In this document: positions 1 through 6,299 of the stretch, one piece after another
How the letters are laid out: each line of letters opens with the position of its first letter
Position numbering within the stretch: the stretch's first letter is position 1
Assembly (NCBI GenBank): GCA_012521525.1
Contig: JAAYMG010000097.1
Coordinates: 1-9,496, forward strand
Direction of reading: 5' to 3'
Length of the DNA stretch: 9,496 nt
DNA from: Clostridiales bacterium
Lineage (GTDB): Bacteria; Bacillota; Clostridia; Oscillospirales; JAAYOS01
Translations under genes and position numbers: made by a program
The notes under the pieces: model-generated
Seen by the model: only the letters and a program-made list of their open reading frames with translations
What the model was told of the DNA's origin: nothing
Databases searched by the model: none

Positions 1-2
1 AT

Positions 3-500
3 TACAACCCCAATGACAGCCGCCTTGTAATAAACAACCGCATCGGTACGAACTCGAGCATAAACGTCGCCAGGACATCCGGGAAAATATTGATGGGATC
101 GCTGATCCTCCTGATCCTGGCCATGCCTTTTACGGGCGTCCTGCTGGGAAGCATCGGAAACAGGGAGATCGGACTGGAATTGACAGAGACGTATATAGTT
201 TCAACTTGCGGAAGCTCGGAGTACACCGTGGCGTTTGAAGAGATCGAGAAAGCTGAACTTCTTGAAAAGCTGCCCGATAATATGATCCGCACTTATGGTA
301 CCGGAATGGAAAATCTGCTCAGAGGCAACTTCTCCGCTGAAGGGATCGGAGAAATGAAGGTTTGTCTTGATCCGAATCACGCGCCGTTTATATTGATCAC
401 GACGCACGGGAATAAACATTACCTTTTTGGTTCACGCGATGCGGGATTGACAAATCAAATATATGATCAATTGGAGTTGAAGCTGGATCGGTCCAAATAA
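3..500 (+). CDS. Membrane protein with DUF5808-like N-terminus and probable bacterial PH-like domain (5' partial)
   Basis: The reading frame is open from the left edge and stops at TAA 498-500, so about 165 C-terminal residues are present and the true start lies outside. An internal ATG at 90 exists, but the frame upstream of it is clearly coding: it opens with YNPNDSRLVINNRIG, which resembles the 'NP-x-D-x-R-hydrophobic' motif of DUF5808-type proteins of Firmicutes. Next comes one membrane helix at about visible residues 28-51 (ILMGSLILLILAMPF then TGVLLGS). The remaining roughly 110 residues are soluble and rich in beta-type alternation. They contain a 'V-x-F-E-E-I-E' strand and a late 'F-I-L-I-T-T-H-G-N-K-H-Y-L-F' segment, as in bacterial PH-like domains that follow a membrane anchor. 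The function is unknown; such proteins are often encoded alone or beside small regulators. The family is assigned from remembered motifs only. Confidence 0.6.
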   Translation, partial: YNPNDSRLVINNRIGTNSSINVARTSGKILMGSLILLILAMPFTGVLLGSIGNREIGLELTETYIVSTCGSSEYTVAFEEIEKAELLEKLPDNMIRTYGTGMENLLRGNFSAEGIGEMKVCLDPNHAPFILITTHGNKHYLFGSRDAGLTNQIYDQLELKLDRSK

Positions 501-622
501 GCCGAAACCTGACCAGCGGAAATGAGATGAAGCCGGATCAGCAGAGCTAACAGGGTTTTAATAAAAGCACAAGTACATTCAATATTCCTTATTTTATCTG
601 GCAAAAAATTGTCATCCTTAAC

Positions 623-661
623 GGGAAGTATGTGGCTTACATGATGGGCCATGTACTTCCC
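623..661 (+). terminator. Terminator-like hairpin after the PH-domain gene
   Basis: The 14-base arms are 623-636 (GGGAAGTATGTGGC) and 648-661 (GCCATGTACTTCCC). They pair completely if two G-U wobbles are allowed, around an 11-base loop. The tail is CTTTGTTAG, only a short interrupted U-run, so termination strength is uncertain. It sits 123 bases after the upstream stop and before the argC promoter, which suits a terminator insulating the arg operon. Confidence 0.5.
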
Positions 662-687
662 TTTGTTAGTAGTGCAGTTTGATGAAG

Positions 688-705
688 TGTGAATAAAAAT
701 ACGAC
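688..705 (+). promoter_or_regulatory. ARG box 1 (ArgR/AhrC operator)
   Basis: The core TGAATAAAAATACG (690-703) matches the published ARG-box core TGAATWWWWATTCA at 12 of 14 positions and is very close to Bacillus argC operators. It lies upstream of the promoter at 754-782, and box 2 follows 24 bases on, which would allow co-operative binding of an ArgR hexamer. The regulator itself is not encoded in the window. Confidence 0.7.
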
Positions 706-706
706 T

Positions 707-734
707 TTGCCTTTGGATAAATATACGATATTAT
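707..734 (+). promoter_or_regulatory. Possible second (upstream) arg promoter
   Basis: TTGCCT at 707-712, a 16-base spacer and TATTAT at 729-734 form a plausible sigma-A promoter that ARG box 2 would cover. It is weaker than the promoter at 754-782 and could be a chance match in AT-rich DNA. Confidence 0.3.
712..729 (+). promoter_or_regulatory. ARG box 2 (ArgR/AhrC operator)
   Basis: The core TGGATAAATATACG (714-727) matches TGAATWWWWATTCA at 11 of 14 positions. It lies 24 bases, centre to centre, after box 1. A weaker look-alike, TGAATAATATGCGC at 734-747, follows 20 bases later and may be a third half-occupied site. Confidence 0.5.
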
Positions 735-753
735 GAATAATATGCGCTTGCTA

Positions 754-782
754 TTGATTTATTTGCCATTATATTGTATTAT
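754..782 (+). promoter_or_regulatory. argCJBDF promoter (sigma-A type)
   Basis: TTGATT at 754-759 and TATTAT at 777-782 are separated by an ideal 17 bases in an AT-rich setting. Transcription would begin near 789, inside ARG box 3, giving a leader of about 100 bases before the TTG start of argC. ArgR bound at box 3 would block this promoter directly. Confidence 0.6.
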
Positions 783-800
783 ACTGCATAAATATACATA
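783..800 (+). promoter_or_regulatory. ARG box 3, overlapping the predicted transcription start
   Basis: The core TGCATAAATATACA (785-798) matches the ARG-box core at 11 of 14 positions. It lies just after the -10 hexamer at 777-782, the usual repressor position. Together with boxes 1 and 2 upstream it could allow bridging or looping by one ArgR hexamer. Confidence 0.55.
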
Positions 801-870
801 GTATATTAATACATTGCATACAGATGATAGCTCTGCATCAAATACTTATGCATACGGTGCAATATTATGC

Positions 871-878
871 AAAGGTGG
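871..878 (+). promoter_or_regulatory. Ribosome binding site that decides the argC start
   Basis: AAAGGTGG is one base from AAAGGAGG and lies 10 bases before TTG 889. A TTG at 880 in the same frame is too close to it, and the TTG at 814 has nothing comparable upstream. Confidence 0.65.
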
Positions 879-888
879 GTTGGAAACG

Positions 889-1818
889 TTGAAGAAGGTG
901 TTCATAGACGGAAGAGCCGGGACTACGGGACTGCGCATTTACGACCGGCTTTCCGGGCGTCATGATATAGAGCTGTTATGGCTTTCGGACAATGAGCGGA
1001 AAAACACTGCGGCAAGAAAGGAAATGCTCAACAAGGCTGATATCGCCATATTGTGCTTGCCCGATGACGCTGCCCGTGAAGCCGTGTCGCTGATCGAAAA
1101 TCCCGAAGTCACGGTCCTGGACACGTCCACGGCTCATCGCACGAAAGAGGGGTGGGCATACGGGCTTCCGGAGCTTTCGGCTGATCATGAAAAGAACATC
1201 ATAAACTCCCGGCGCATAGCTGTTCCGGGATGTCATGCTACCGGGTTTATTTCGCTTGTTTATCCGCTCATCGAGGCATCCGTCATATCAGCAGATACGC
1301 TTTTGACCTGCCATTCGCTTACCGGCTACAGCGGCGGCGGAAAAAGCATGATAGCCCAATACGAAGAAGATGCCGACGAACTGCTGAAGGCGCCGCGAGA
1401 ATATGCTCTGGGACAGACGCACAAACACTTGCCGGAAATGAAGGCAATGACGGGACTTACATATGACCCTGTATTTTGCCCCATAGTTTCTGACTTCTTT
1501 AGCGGCATGCTGGTTGCGGTATCACTGTTTTCTCAGCAGCTCAATGCCGGGAAGACAACGGACGATGTGCGGAGAGTGCTGCAGGAGAAATACAACGGAC
1601 CGTTGATAAAATATTGCGAACGCATTGACGAAAACGGTTACATTTCCGCAGCGGGACTTTCAGGCAAGGACTCCATGCAGATCGCGGTATACGGAAACGA
1701 ACAAAGGATCCTTCTAATGGCCCTGTTCGATAATCTGGGCAAGGGGTCCGCGGGAGCGGCTATAGAATGTCTCAACCTGAAGCTCGGCATCGACAGGACA
1801 ACAGGACTGGATTTGTGA
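889..1818 (+). CDS. argC: N-acetyl-gamma-glutamyl-phosphate reductase, short (type 2) form
   Basis: This enzyme reduces N-acetylglutamyl-5-phosphate to N-acetylglutamate semialdehyde with NADPH, the third step of arginine synthesis. From TTG 889 the protein is 309 aa and begins (M)KKVFIDGRAGTTGLRI, the dinucleotide-binding N-terminus typical of the roughly 310-aa type 2 family (argC_other). Bacillus-type (type 1) enzymes are nearer 345 aa. The catalytic cysteine is Cys115 in AVPGCHATGF. The SLTGYSGGGKSM segment and the HKHLPEM histidine motif (about residues 180-186) are intact. TTG is chosen because of the ribosome binding site at 871-878 and because homology begins there. It is the first gene of the operon; its TGA (1816-1818) touches the argJ ribosome binding site. 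Finding the type 2 form in a Bacillus-like argCJBD order is slightly unusual. Confidence 0.93.
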   Translation: MKKVFIDGRAGTTGLRIYDRLSGRHDIELLWLSDNERKNTAARKEMLNKADIAILCLPDDAAREAVSLIENPEVTVLDTSTAHRTKEGWAYGLPELSADHEKNIINSRRIAVPGCHATGFISLVYPLIEASVISADTLLTCHSLTGYSGGGKSMIAQYEEDADELLKAPREYALGQTHKHLPEMKAMTGLTYDPVFCPIVSDFFSGMLVAVSLFSQQLNAGKTTDDVRRVLQEKYNGPLIKYCERIDENGYISAAGLSGKDSMQIAVYGNEQRILLMALFDNLGKGSAGAAIECLNLKLGIDRTTGLDL

Positions 1819-1829
1819 GGAGAATGGCT

Positions 1830-3041
1830 ATGCAAAATATAAACGGCGGCGTTTGCGCCCCAAAAGGTTTTTTGGCGAACGGGATACACTGCGGTATAAG
1901 GAAAAACAAGAGCAAGCCGGACCTGGCCCTGATATTCAGCTGCGCAGATGCGAACGCGGCTGCGGTATATACGACGAACCTGGCTAAGGCTGCGCCGCTG
2001 GTGGTGACCCGGGAACACCTTAAAGACGGAAAAGCAAGGGCGATCATATGCAACAGCGGGAACGCCAATGCCTGTACTTCAAACGGCATGGAAGTTGCGG
2101 CCGAAATGTGCAGACTGGTTGCGGACCAGCTGGATATAGATGCAAGCGACGTTGTCGTGGCTTCAACCGGGGTAATCGGCCAGGAGCTGCCGATCGAACC
2201 TATAGCTGCCGGTCTACCGTCATTGGTCAAGGGGCTCGGAGACAGAAGCATCAAGGCAGCCGAAGCTATTATGACGACCGATACCAAACTGAAAGAAATC
2301 GCCTATTCTTTTGAGATCGGCAGTGTGGAATGCAGGATCGGAGGGATCGCCAAAGGAAGCGGGATGATACATCCGAACATGGCGACGATGCTTGCCTTTT
2401 TGACGACAGACTGCGCCATCTCTTCGGAAATGCTTCAAAAGGCGCTTTCGAAGGACGTTGACGCTACCTTCAACATGATCAGTGTTGACGGAGATACTTC
2501 CACAAATGACATGGTCGTTATTTTGGCAAACGGTGAGGCCAAAAACACGCCCATAACAACGCATGGCCCGGAATTTGACACATTTGCGCAGGCTTTGAAC
2601 GCTGTGACACTACATCTTTGCCGTGCCATCGCAAGTGACGGTGAAGGCGCTACAAAACTGCTTACATGCGAAGTGAGCGGTGCAGATACGGAGGAGGCAG
2701 CCAAAAAAGTCGCAAAGTCTGTGATATCTTCATCACTGGTGAAGACGGCAATGTTCGGGGCAGATGCGAACTGGGGGAGACTGATCTGTGCCGTAGGTTA
2801 CAGCGGGGCATCGGCGGATGTCAGCAAAGTCGATATAAGCCTTTGTTCAGCAAAGGGCAGCGTGTTGGTGTGTAAAGGAGGGATCGGTGTGGGATTTCCG
2901 GAGGATAAGGCAAAAGAGATCCTGCTGGAAGAGGAAGTCGTTATCCGGATAGACCTGAATAGCGGAACCGCACATGCGACCGCATGGGGATGCGACCTGA
3001 CCTACGATTATGTAAAGATCAACGGGAGCTACCGCACATGA
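1830..3041 (+). CDS. argJ: Glutamate N-acetyltransferase / ornithine acetyltransferase
   Basis: This enzyme transfers acetyl from N-acetylornithine to glutamate, releasing ornithine and recycling the acetyl group. Many forms also use acetyl-CoA to make the first N-acetylglutamate. At 403 aa it is the normal family length. It begins MQNINGGVCAPKGF, and the autoproteolysis site lies in KGSGMIHPNMATMLAF, where cleavage is expected between Ala185 and Thr186, so Thr186 becomes the nucleophile of the beta chain. The conserved NSGNANACTS, ASTGVIGQ and C-terminal YVKINGSYRT segments are present. ATG 1830 is preferred over ATG 1824 because GAGGAGA (1817-1823) lies 6 bases before it. The TGA overlaps an ATG at 3038. 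With no argA in the window, the bifunctional form is likely but cannot be proved from sequence alone. Confidence 0.96.
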   Translation: MQNINGGVCAPKGFLANGIHCGIRKNKSKPDLALIFSCADANAAAVYTTNLAKAAPLVVTREHLKDGKARAIICNSGNANACTSNGMEVAAEMCRLVADQLDIDASDVVVASTGVIGQELPIEPIAAGLPSLVKGLGDRSIKAAEAIMTTDTKLKEIAYSFEIGSVECRIGGIAKGSGMIHPNMATMLAFLTTDCAISSEMLQKALSKDVDATFNMISVDGDTSTNDMVVILANGEAKNTPITTHGPEFDTFAQALNAVTLHLCRAIASDGEGATKLLTCEVSGADTEEAAKKVAKSVISSSLVKTAMFGADANWGRLICAVGYSGASADVSKVDISLCSAKGSVLVCKGGIGVGFPEDKAKEILLEEEVVIRIDLNSGTAHATAWGCDLTYDYVKINGSYRT

Positions 3042-3043
3042 CG

Positions 3044-3050
3044 AAGGAGG
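3044..3050 (+). promoter_or_regulatory. Strong ribosome binding site fixing the argB start
   Basis: A perfect AAGGAGG lies 5 bases before ATG 3056. The earlier in-frame ATG at 3038, which overlaps the argJ stop as ATGA, would encode MTKED across this site and lacks a good ribosome binding site of its own. Confidence 0.7.
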
Positions 3051-3055
3051 ATATT

Positions 3056-3916
3056 ATGCAGATATCGAATGCTCAGCGCGCGTCGATCCTGGTAAGCGCT
3101 CTGCCTTACATCCAGAATTACTACGGGAAGATCATAGTCATCAAGTACGGCGGCAGCGCCATGATAAATGAACAGCTCAAGGATTCCGTGATGAGGGATA
3201 TCGTGCTTCTGTCATTGATAGGTGTGAAAGTAGTCCTGGTCCACGGCGGAGGCCCCGAAATCACGGAGATGCTAAAGCAGGTGGGGAAAGAGAGTAAGTT
3301 TATCGACGGACTTAGGGTGACCGATAAAGAAACCGTCGAAATCGTGCAGATGGTACTGTGCGGAAAAATCAACAAGAACCTTGTCAACCTTATACAGAAC
3401 AAGGACGGAAAAGCGATCGGGCTTTCAGGCGTTGACGGGCACATGATAAAGGCCCGCATGAAGGACGAAAGGCTGGGGTATGTCGGCGAGATAACCCAGA
3501 TCAACACAAAGCCGATTCTGGATGTGCTTGAAAAGGGATATATTCCCGTGATTTCCACGATCGGCTGCGACGATGAGGGGAACGTATACAATATAAATGC
3601 CGACACTGCGGCCGCGGAACTTGCCGCTGGTCTGAATGCGGAGAGCCTGTTCCTGATGACCGATATCAGCGGTATCCTTCGAGACAAGGATGACCCTTCG
3701 TCGCTGATCTCGAAAATAACATATAAACAGGCCTTTGCCCTGAAAGAGGAAGGAATAATCTCAGGAGGAATGATCCCAAAAGTTGAATGCTGCATCTCGG
3801 CGCTTGAGGGAGGAGTAAAAAAGGCATTCATCGTTGACGGACGCATCCCGCACGCCCTTTTGATCGAGACATTGACCGACGAAGGCATCGGGACCATGTT
3901 TACGGGTGAGGAGTAA
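3056..3916 (+). CDS. argB: Acetylglutamate kinase, arginine-sensitive type
   Basis: This enzyme phosphorylates N-acetylglutamate with ATP, the controlled step of the acetyl-ornithine pathway. The protein is 286 aa and belongs to the amino acid kinase fold. It carries the ATP-phosphate loop VIKYGGSAM, the substrate loop VLVHGGGPEI, and the GISGGMIPKVE-like segment (here GIISGGMIPKVECC) near the C-terminus. It opens with an extra helix (MQISNAQRASILVSALPYIQ) before the first strand. Known hexameric, arginine-inhibited kinases such as those of Thermotoga and Pseudomonas have this N-terminal helix, while the E. coli enzyme lacks it, so feedback inhibition by arginine is likely. It is the third gene in the operon. 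Its TAA (3914-3916) follows directly on the argD ribosome binding site. Confidence 0.96.
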   Translation: MQISNAQRASILVSALPYIQNYYGKIIVIKYGGSAMINEQLKDSVMRDIVLLSLIGVKVVLVHGGGPEITEMLKQVGKESKFIDGLRVTDKETVEIVQMVLCGKINKNLVNLIQNKDGKAIGLSGVDGHMIKARMKDERLGYVGEITQINTKPILDVLEKGYIPVISTIGCDDEGNVYNINADTAAAELAAGLNAESLFLMTDISGILRDKDDPSSLISKITYKQAFALKEEGIISGGMIPKVECCISALEGGVKKAFIVDGRIPHALLIETLTDEGIGTMFTGEE

Positions 3917-3919
3917 ATT

Positions 3920-5089
3920 ATGGGTCATATCATGGAGCTGGATAAGGCATATATTGCTAACACATACGCCCGTTTCCCGATTGAAATAGTAAGCGGCAAG
4001 GGATCTATAGTAACGGACAGCGAAGGCAGGCAATATATCGACCTGGGAACGGGTATAGGCGTAAATACTTTCGGCCTGGCAGACGAGGAATGGCAGGACG
4101 CGGTCATATCGCAGATGAAAAAGCTTCAGCACGCCTCAAATCTATATTATACAGAGCCATGTGCGGTCCTGGCCGAGATGCTGTGTTTGCGCACCGGCAT
4201 GAGTAAAGTCTTCTTTTCAAACTCCGGAGCGGAGGCCAACGAATGCGCTATAAAAGCAGCCCGCAAATTTGCCGCAGAAAAGAAGGGGCCGGAATACTAC
4301 AACATCATAACTCTGAAAAACAGCTTTCACGGAAGGACTGTCACGACCCTTGCGGCAACGGGGCAGGACTCGTTCCACAAGGACTTCCAACCGCTTACGC
4401 AGGGATTTTTGTATGCGGAGCCCAACGATATCGGATCCGTAAAGAAGCTGGTCGAGACCAACAAAGTGGCGGCGATACTTTTTGAGGTCGTGATTGGCGA
4501 AGGCGGCGTCATCCCGCTGGAGCGTGACTTTGTGAAGGGCATGGTCGAGATCGCGGAGGAAAACGATATTCTGCTTGTTGCAGATGAGGTCCAAACAGGC
4601 AACGGACGCACCGGTGAGCTGTACGGTTATATGCATTATGGGATCATGCCGGATATCGTCACTACCGCAAAGGGGCTTGGAGGCGGACTGCCGATCGGAG
4701 CTACCATGTTCAACGAAAAGACCGCAAACGTCTTTACGCCGGGGACCCACGGATCGACCTTCGGCGGCAACCCGTTGAGCTGTGCCGGGGCCATAAGCAT
4801 CCTGTCCCGTATTGATGAGGGCCTCCTCTCGGAAGTCAGGAGCAAGTCTGATCTTATATTTGAAGCCCTTAGCGGGGCAAAAGGGATAAAGAGCGTAAGA
4901 GGATTGGGGCTGATGATCGGCATCGAAACCGAAAGGGACCCTGACGCAGTCGTTAGCGAATGCATAAAAAGAGGCGTGCTGCCGCTCAAGGCAAAAAACA
5001 AAGTGAGGCTGCTGCCTGCACTGAACATTCCGCGGGAGCAGTTAGAGAAAGCTATAGAAACGATTAAAGAAGTGTGTGCGGAGGTTTGA
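3920..5089 (+). CDS. argD: Acetylornithine aminotransferase (PLP enzyme)
   Basis: This class III aminotransferase converts N-acetylglutamate semialdehyde to N-acetylornithine with glutamate as amino donor. At 389 aa it is the normal length. Visible motifs are NSGAEANECAIKAARKF, the FHGRT aromatic/PLP segment, the PLP-binding aspartate Asp222 in VADEVQTGNGRTG, the Schiff-base lysine Lys251 in TTAKGLGGGLPIGA, and HGSTFGGNPL near residue 280. One oddity is that the usual E-P-[IV]-Q-G-E-G-G loop reads E-V-V-I-G-E-G-G (from Glu189). The start ATG 3920 has GAGGAG (3908-3913) 6 bases upstream. ATG 3932 (MELDKAY) is a possible shorter start without its own site. Similar enzymes act on ornithine, 4-aminobutyrate or succinylornithine, but the operon position settles the role. 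Confidence 0.94.
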   Translation: MGHIMELDKAYIANTYARFPIEIVSGKGSIVTDSEGRQYIDLGTGIGVNTFGLADEEWQDAVISQMKKLQHASNLYYTEPCAVLAEMLCLRTGMSKVFFSNSGAEANECAIKAARKFAAEKKGPEYYNIITLKNSFHGRTVTTLAATGQDSFHKDFQPLTQGFLYAEPNDIGSVKKLVETNKVAAILFEVVIGEGGVIPLERDFVKGMVEIAEENDILLVADEVQTGNGRTGELYGYMHYGIMPDIVTTAKGLGGGLPIGATMFNEKTANVFTPGTHGSTFGGNPLSCAGAISILSRIDEGLLSEVRSKSDLIFEALSGAKGIKSVRGLGLMIGIETERDPDAVVSECIKRGVLPLKAKNKVRLLPALNIPREQLEKAIETIKEVCAEV

Positions 5090-5092
5090 GCC

Positions 5093-6079
5093 ATGTCGTT
5101 TGCAGGCAGGGATTTTTTGAAGCTGCTGGACTTTACGCCTTCCGAGCTGGAAGGGCTGCTCGATTTGTCAGCGCAGCTCAAGGAGCAAAAGATAAAAGGC
5201 ATCCTGCATGATGTCAAAAAAGGCAAAAACATAGCCCTGATTTTTGAGAAAACAAGCACACGTACCCGCTGCAGTTTTGAGGTCGCTGCATATGACCTTG
5301 GAATGGGTGTAACTTATCTTGACACTATTGGATCGCAGATAGGGGCAAAAGAGAGCATAGCGGATACGGCAAGGGTCCTTTCCGGTATGTATGAGGGTAT
5401 CGGATTCCGCGGATATTCCCAGGAGAGAGTTGAGGAGCTTGCGGAATACGCATCCGTGCCCGTATGGAACGGGCTGACCGACAAATTCCATCCCACACAG
5501 GTGTTGGCCGACCTGTTGACGATCAGGGAGCATTACGGACGTATCAAGGGCATTCGCCTAGTATACATGGGTGATGCGCGTTTCAACATGGGAAACTCCC
5601 TTATGGTTGGCTGCGCATTGATGGGAATGCATTATACTGCCTGTGCTCCGCAGAAGTATTTCCCCGATCCCGAACTGGTAGCTCGGTGCAGTAAAATAGC
5701 AAGCCAAACGGGAGCAACTATCACCTTCTGTGAAGATCCTGCCGAAGCCGTTGCGGGAGCGGATGTCATCTATACCGATGTCTGGGTATCCATGGGGGAG
5801 CCCGAAACGGTTTGGGAGGAACGGATACGTGATCTGTCGCCCTATCGGGTAACCGGGGAGCTTATGGAGATTGCCGGACAACAGGCTGTATTCATGCACT
5901 GCCTGCCGTCTTTTCATGACCTGAAGACCGACATAGGCATGAAGATCTGGGAAAGGTATGGCCTTACCTGCATGGAGGTGACTGACGAAGTATTTGAGAG
6001 CCCCCGGTCTCTGGTCTTTCAGCAGTCGGAAAACCGAATGCATACCATCAAGGCCATAATATATGCAACGGTCGTATAG
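5093..6079 (+). CDS. argF: Ornithine carbamoyltransferase
   Basis: This enzyme joins carbamoyl phosphate and ornithine to give citrulline. The protein is 328 aa. The carbamoyl-phosphate loop STRTR is at residues 55-59 within FEKTSTRTRCSFEV. The FHPTQVLADLLT motif follows, with His133, then the DVWVSMGE ornithine loop, and the HCLPSFHD motif with catalytic Cys270. Length and motifs match the long form shared by ArgF, ArgI and catabolic ArcB. Its place at the end of argCJBD, without arcA or arcC nearby, supports the biosynthetic role. GGAGG (5080-5084) lies 8 bases before the ATG and overlaps the end of argD, so translation is probably coupled. No carAB follows, unlike the Bacillus subtilis operon. 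Confidence 0.95.
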   Translation: MSFAGRDFLKLLDFTPSELEGLLDLSAQLKEQKIKGILHDVKKGKNIALIFEKTSTRTRCSFEVAAYDLGMGVTYLDTIGSQIGAKESIADTARVLSGMYEGIGFRGYSQERVEELAEYASVPVWNGLTDKFHPTQVLADLLTIREHYGRIKGIRLVYMGDARFNMGNSLMVGCALMGMHYTACAPQKYFPDPELVARCSKIASQTGATITFCEDPAEAVAGADVIYTDVWVSMGEPETVWEERIRDLSPYRVTGELMEIAGQQAVFMHCLPSFHDLKTDIGMKIWERYGLTCMEVTDEVFESPRSLVFQQSENRMHTIKAIIYATVV

Positions 6080-6137
6080 GATAAACTGTTAGATCCAAAC
6101 TGAAAAGTCGACCGACGAAAAACAGTATTGCATATCA

Positions 6138-6170
6138 AATTCCGCCCTCTCCTGATGATGGGGCGGAATT
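6138..6170 (+). terminator. Hairpin ending the arg operon
   Basis: The perfect 10-bp arms AATTCCGCCC (6138-6147) and GGGCGGAATT (6161-6170) enclose a 13-base loop, 58 bases after argF. The tail CTCGTTTAAG has only a short U-run, so it may be a weak or factor-assisted terminator. Confidence 0.55.
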
Positions 6171-6246
6171 CTCGTTTAAGTACCGTTTGATTGATATATG
6201 ATTGGGCATATTTATGCGATAAACATTAAAATATGACGTTATAGTC

Positions 6247-6276
6247 TTGAAAAACTGCTGCGAAAAATAGTAATAT
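6247..6276 (+). promoter_or_regulatory. Likely nagA promoter
   Basis: TTGAAA at 6247-6252 and TAATAT at 6271-6276, separated by 18 bases, put the transcription start near 6283. That is 15-20 bases before the nagA start and after the arg terminator. Confidence 0.5.
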
Positions 6277-6299
6277 AAATATGATATTACAAGGTATAA

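Larger units (their letters stand above)
501..888 (+). other. 388-bp intergenic control region upstream of argC
   Basis: No gene is supported here. The left part (501-600) shows only weak, imperfect base-pairing. A strong hairpin at 623-661 probably ends the upstream gene. From about 685 the sequence becomes very AT-rich and holds three ARG-box-like operators and the argC promoter(s). The last 75 bases (814-888) are open in frame with argC from a TTG at 814, but that TTG has no ribosome binding site and the translation does not look like ArgC, so I read this stretch as untranslated leader. Confidence 0.7.

Noticed and set aside
814..888. N-terminal extension of argC from a TTG at 814
   Set aside because: There is no ribosome binding site before 814, the extra 25 residues do not resemble ArgC, and ArgC homology begins exactly at TTG 889 behind a good site.
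814..888. Leader peptide or T-box controlling argC
   Set aside because: The short frame has no arginine codons and runs straight into argC without a stop. No T-box sequence or specifier-loop structure is visible, and ARG boxes already explain control.
1638..2287. Long minus-strand frames across the argC-argJ junction
   Set aside because: They lie antisense to strongly conserved coding sequence and have no start signals or recognisable product.
3121..3897. A 258-residue open frame on the minus strand opposite argB
   Set aside because: Its translation is a Ser/Pro/Ile-rich shadow with no known motifs, no ribosome binding site, and it lies entirely under a well-supported gene.
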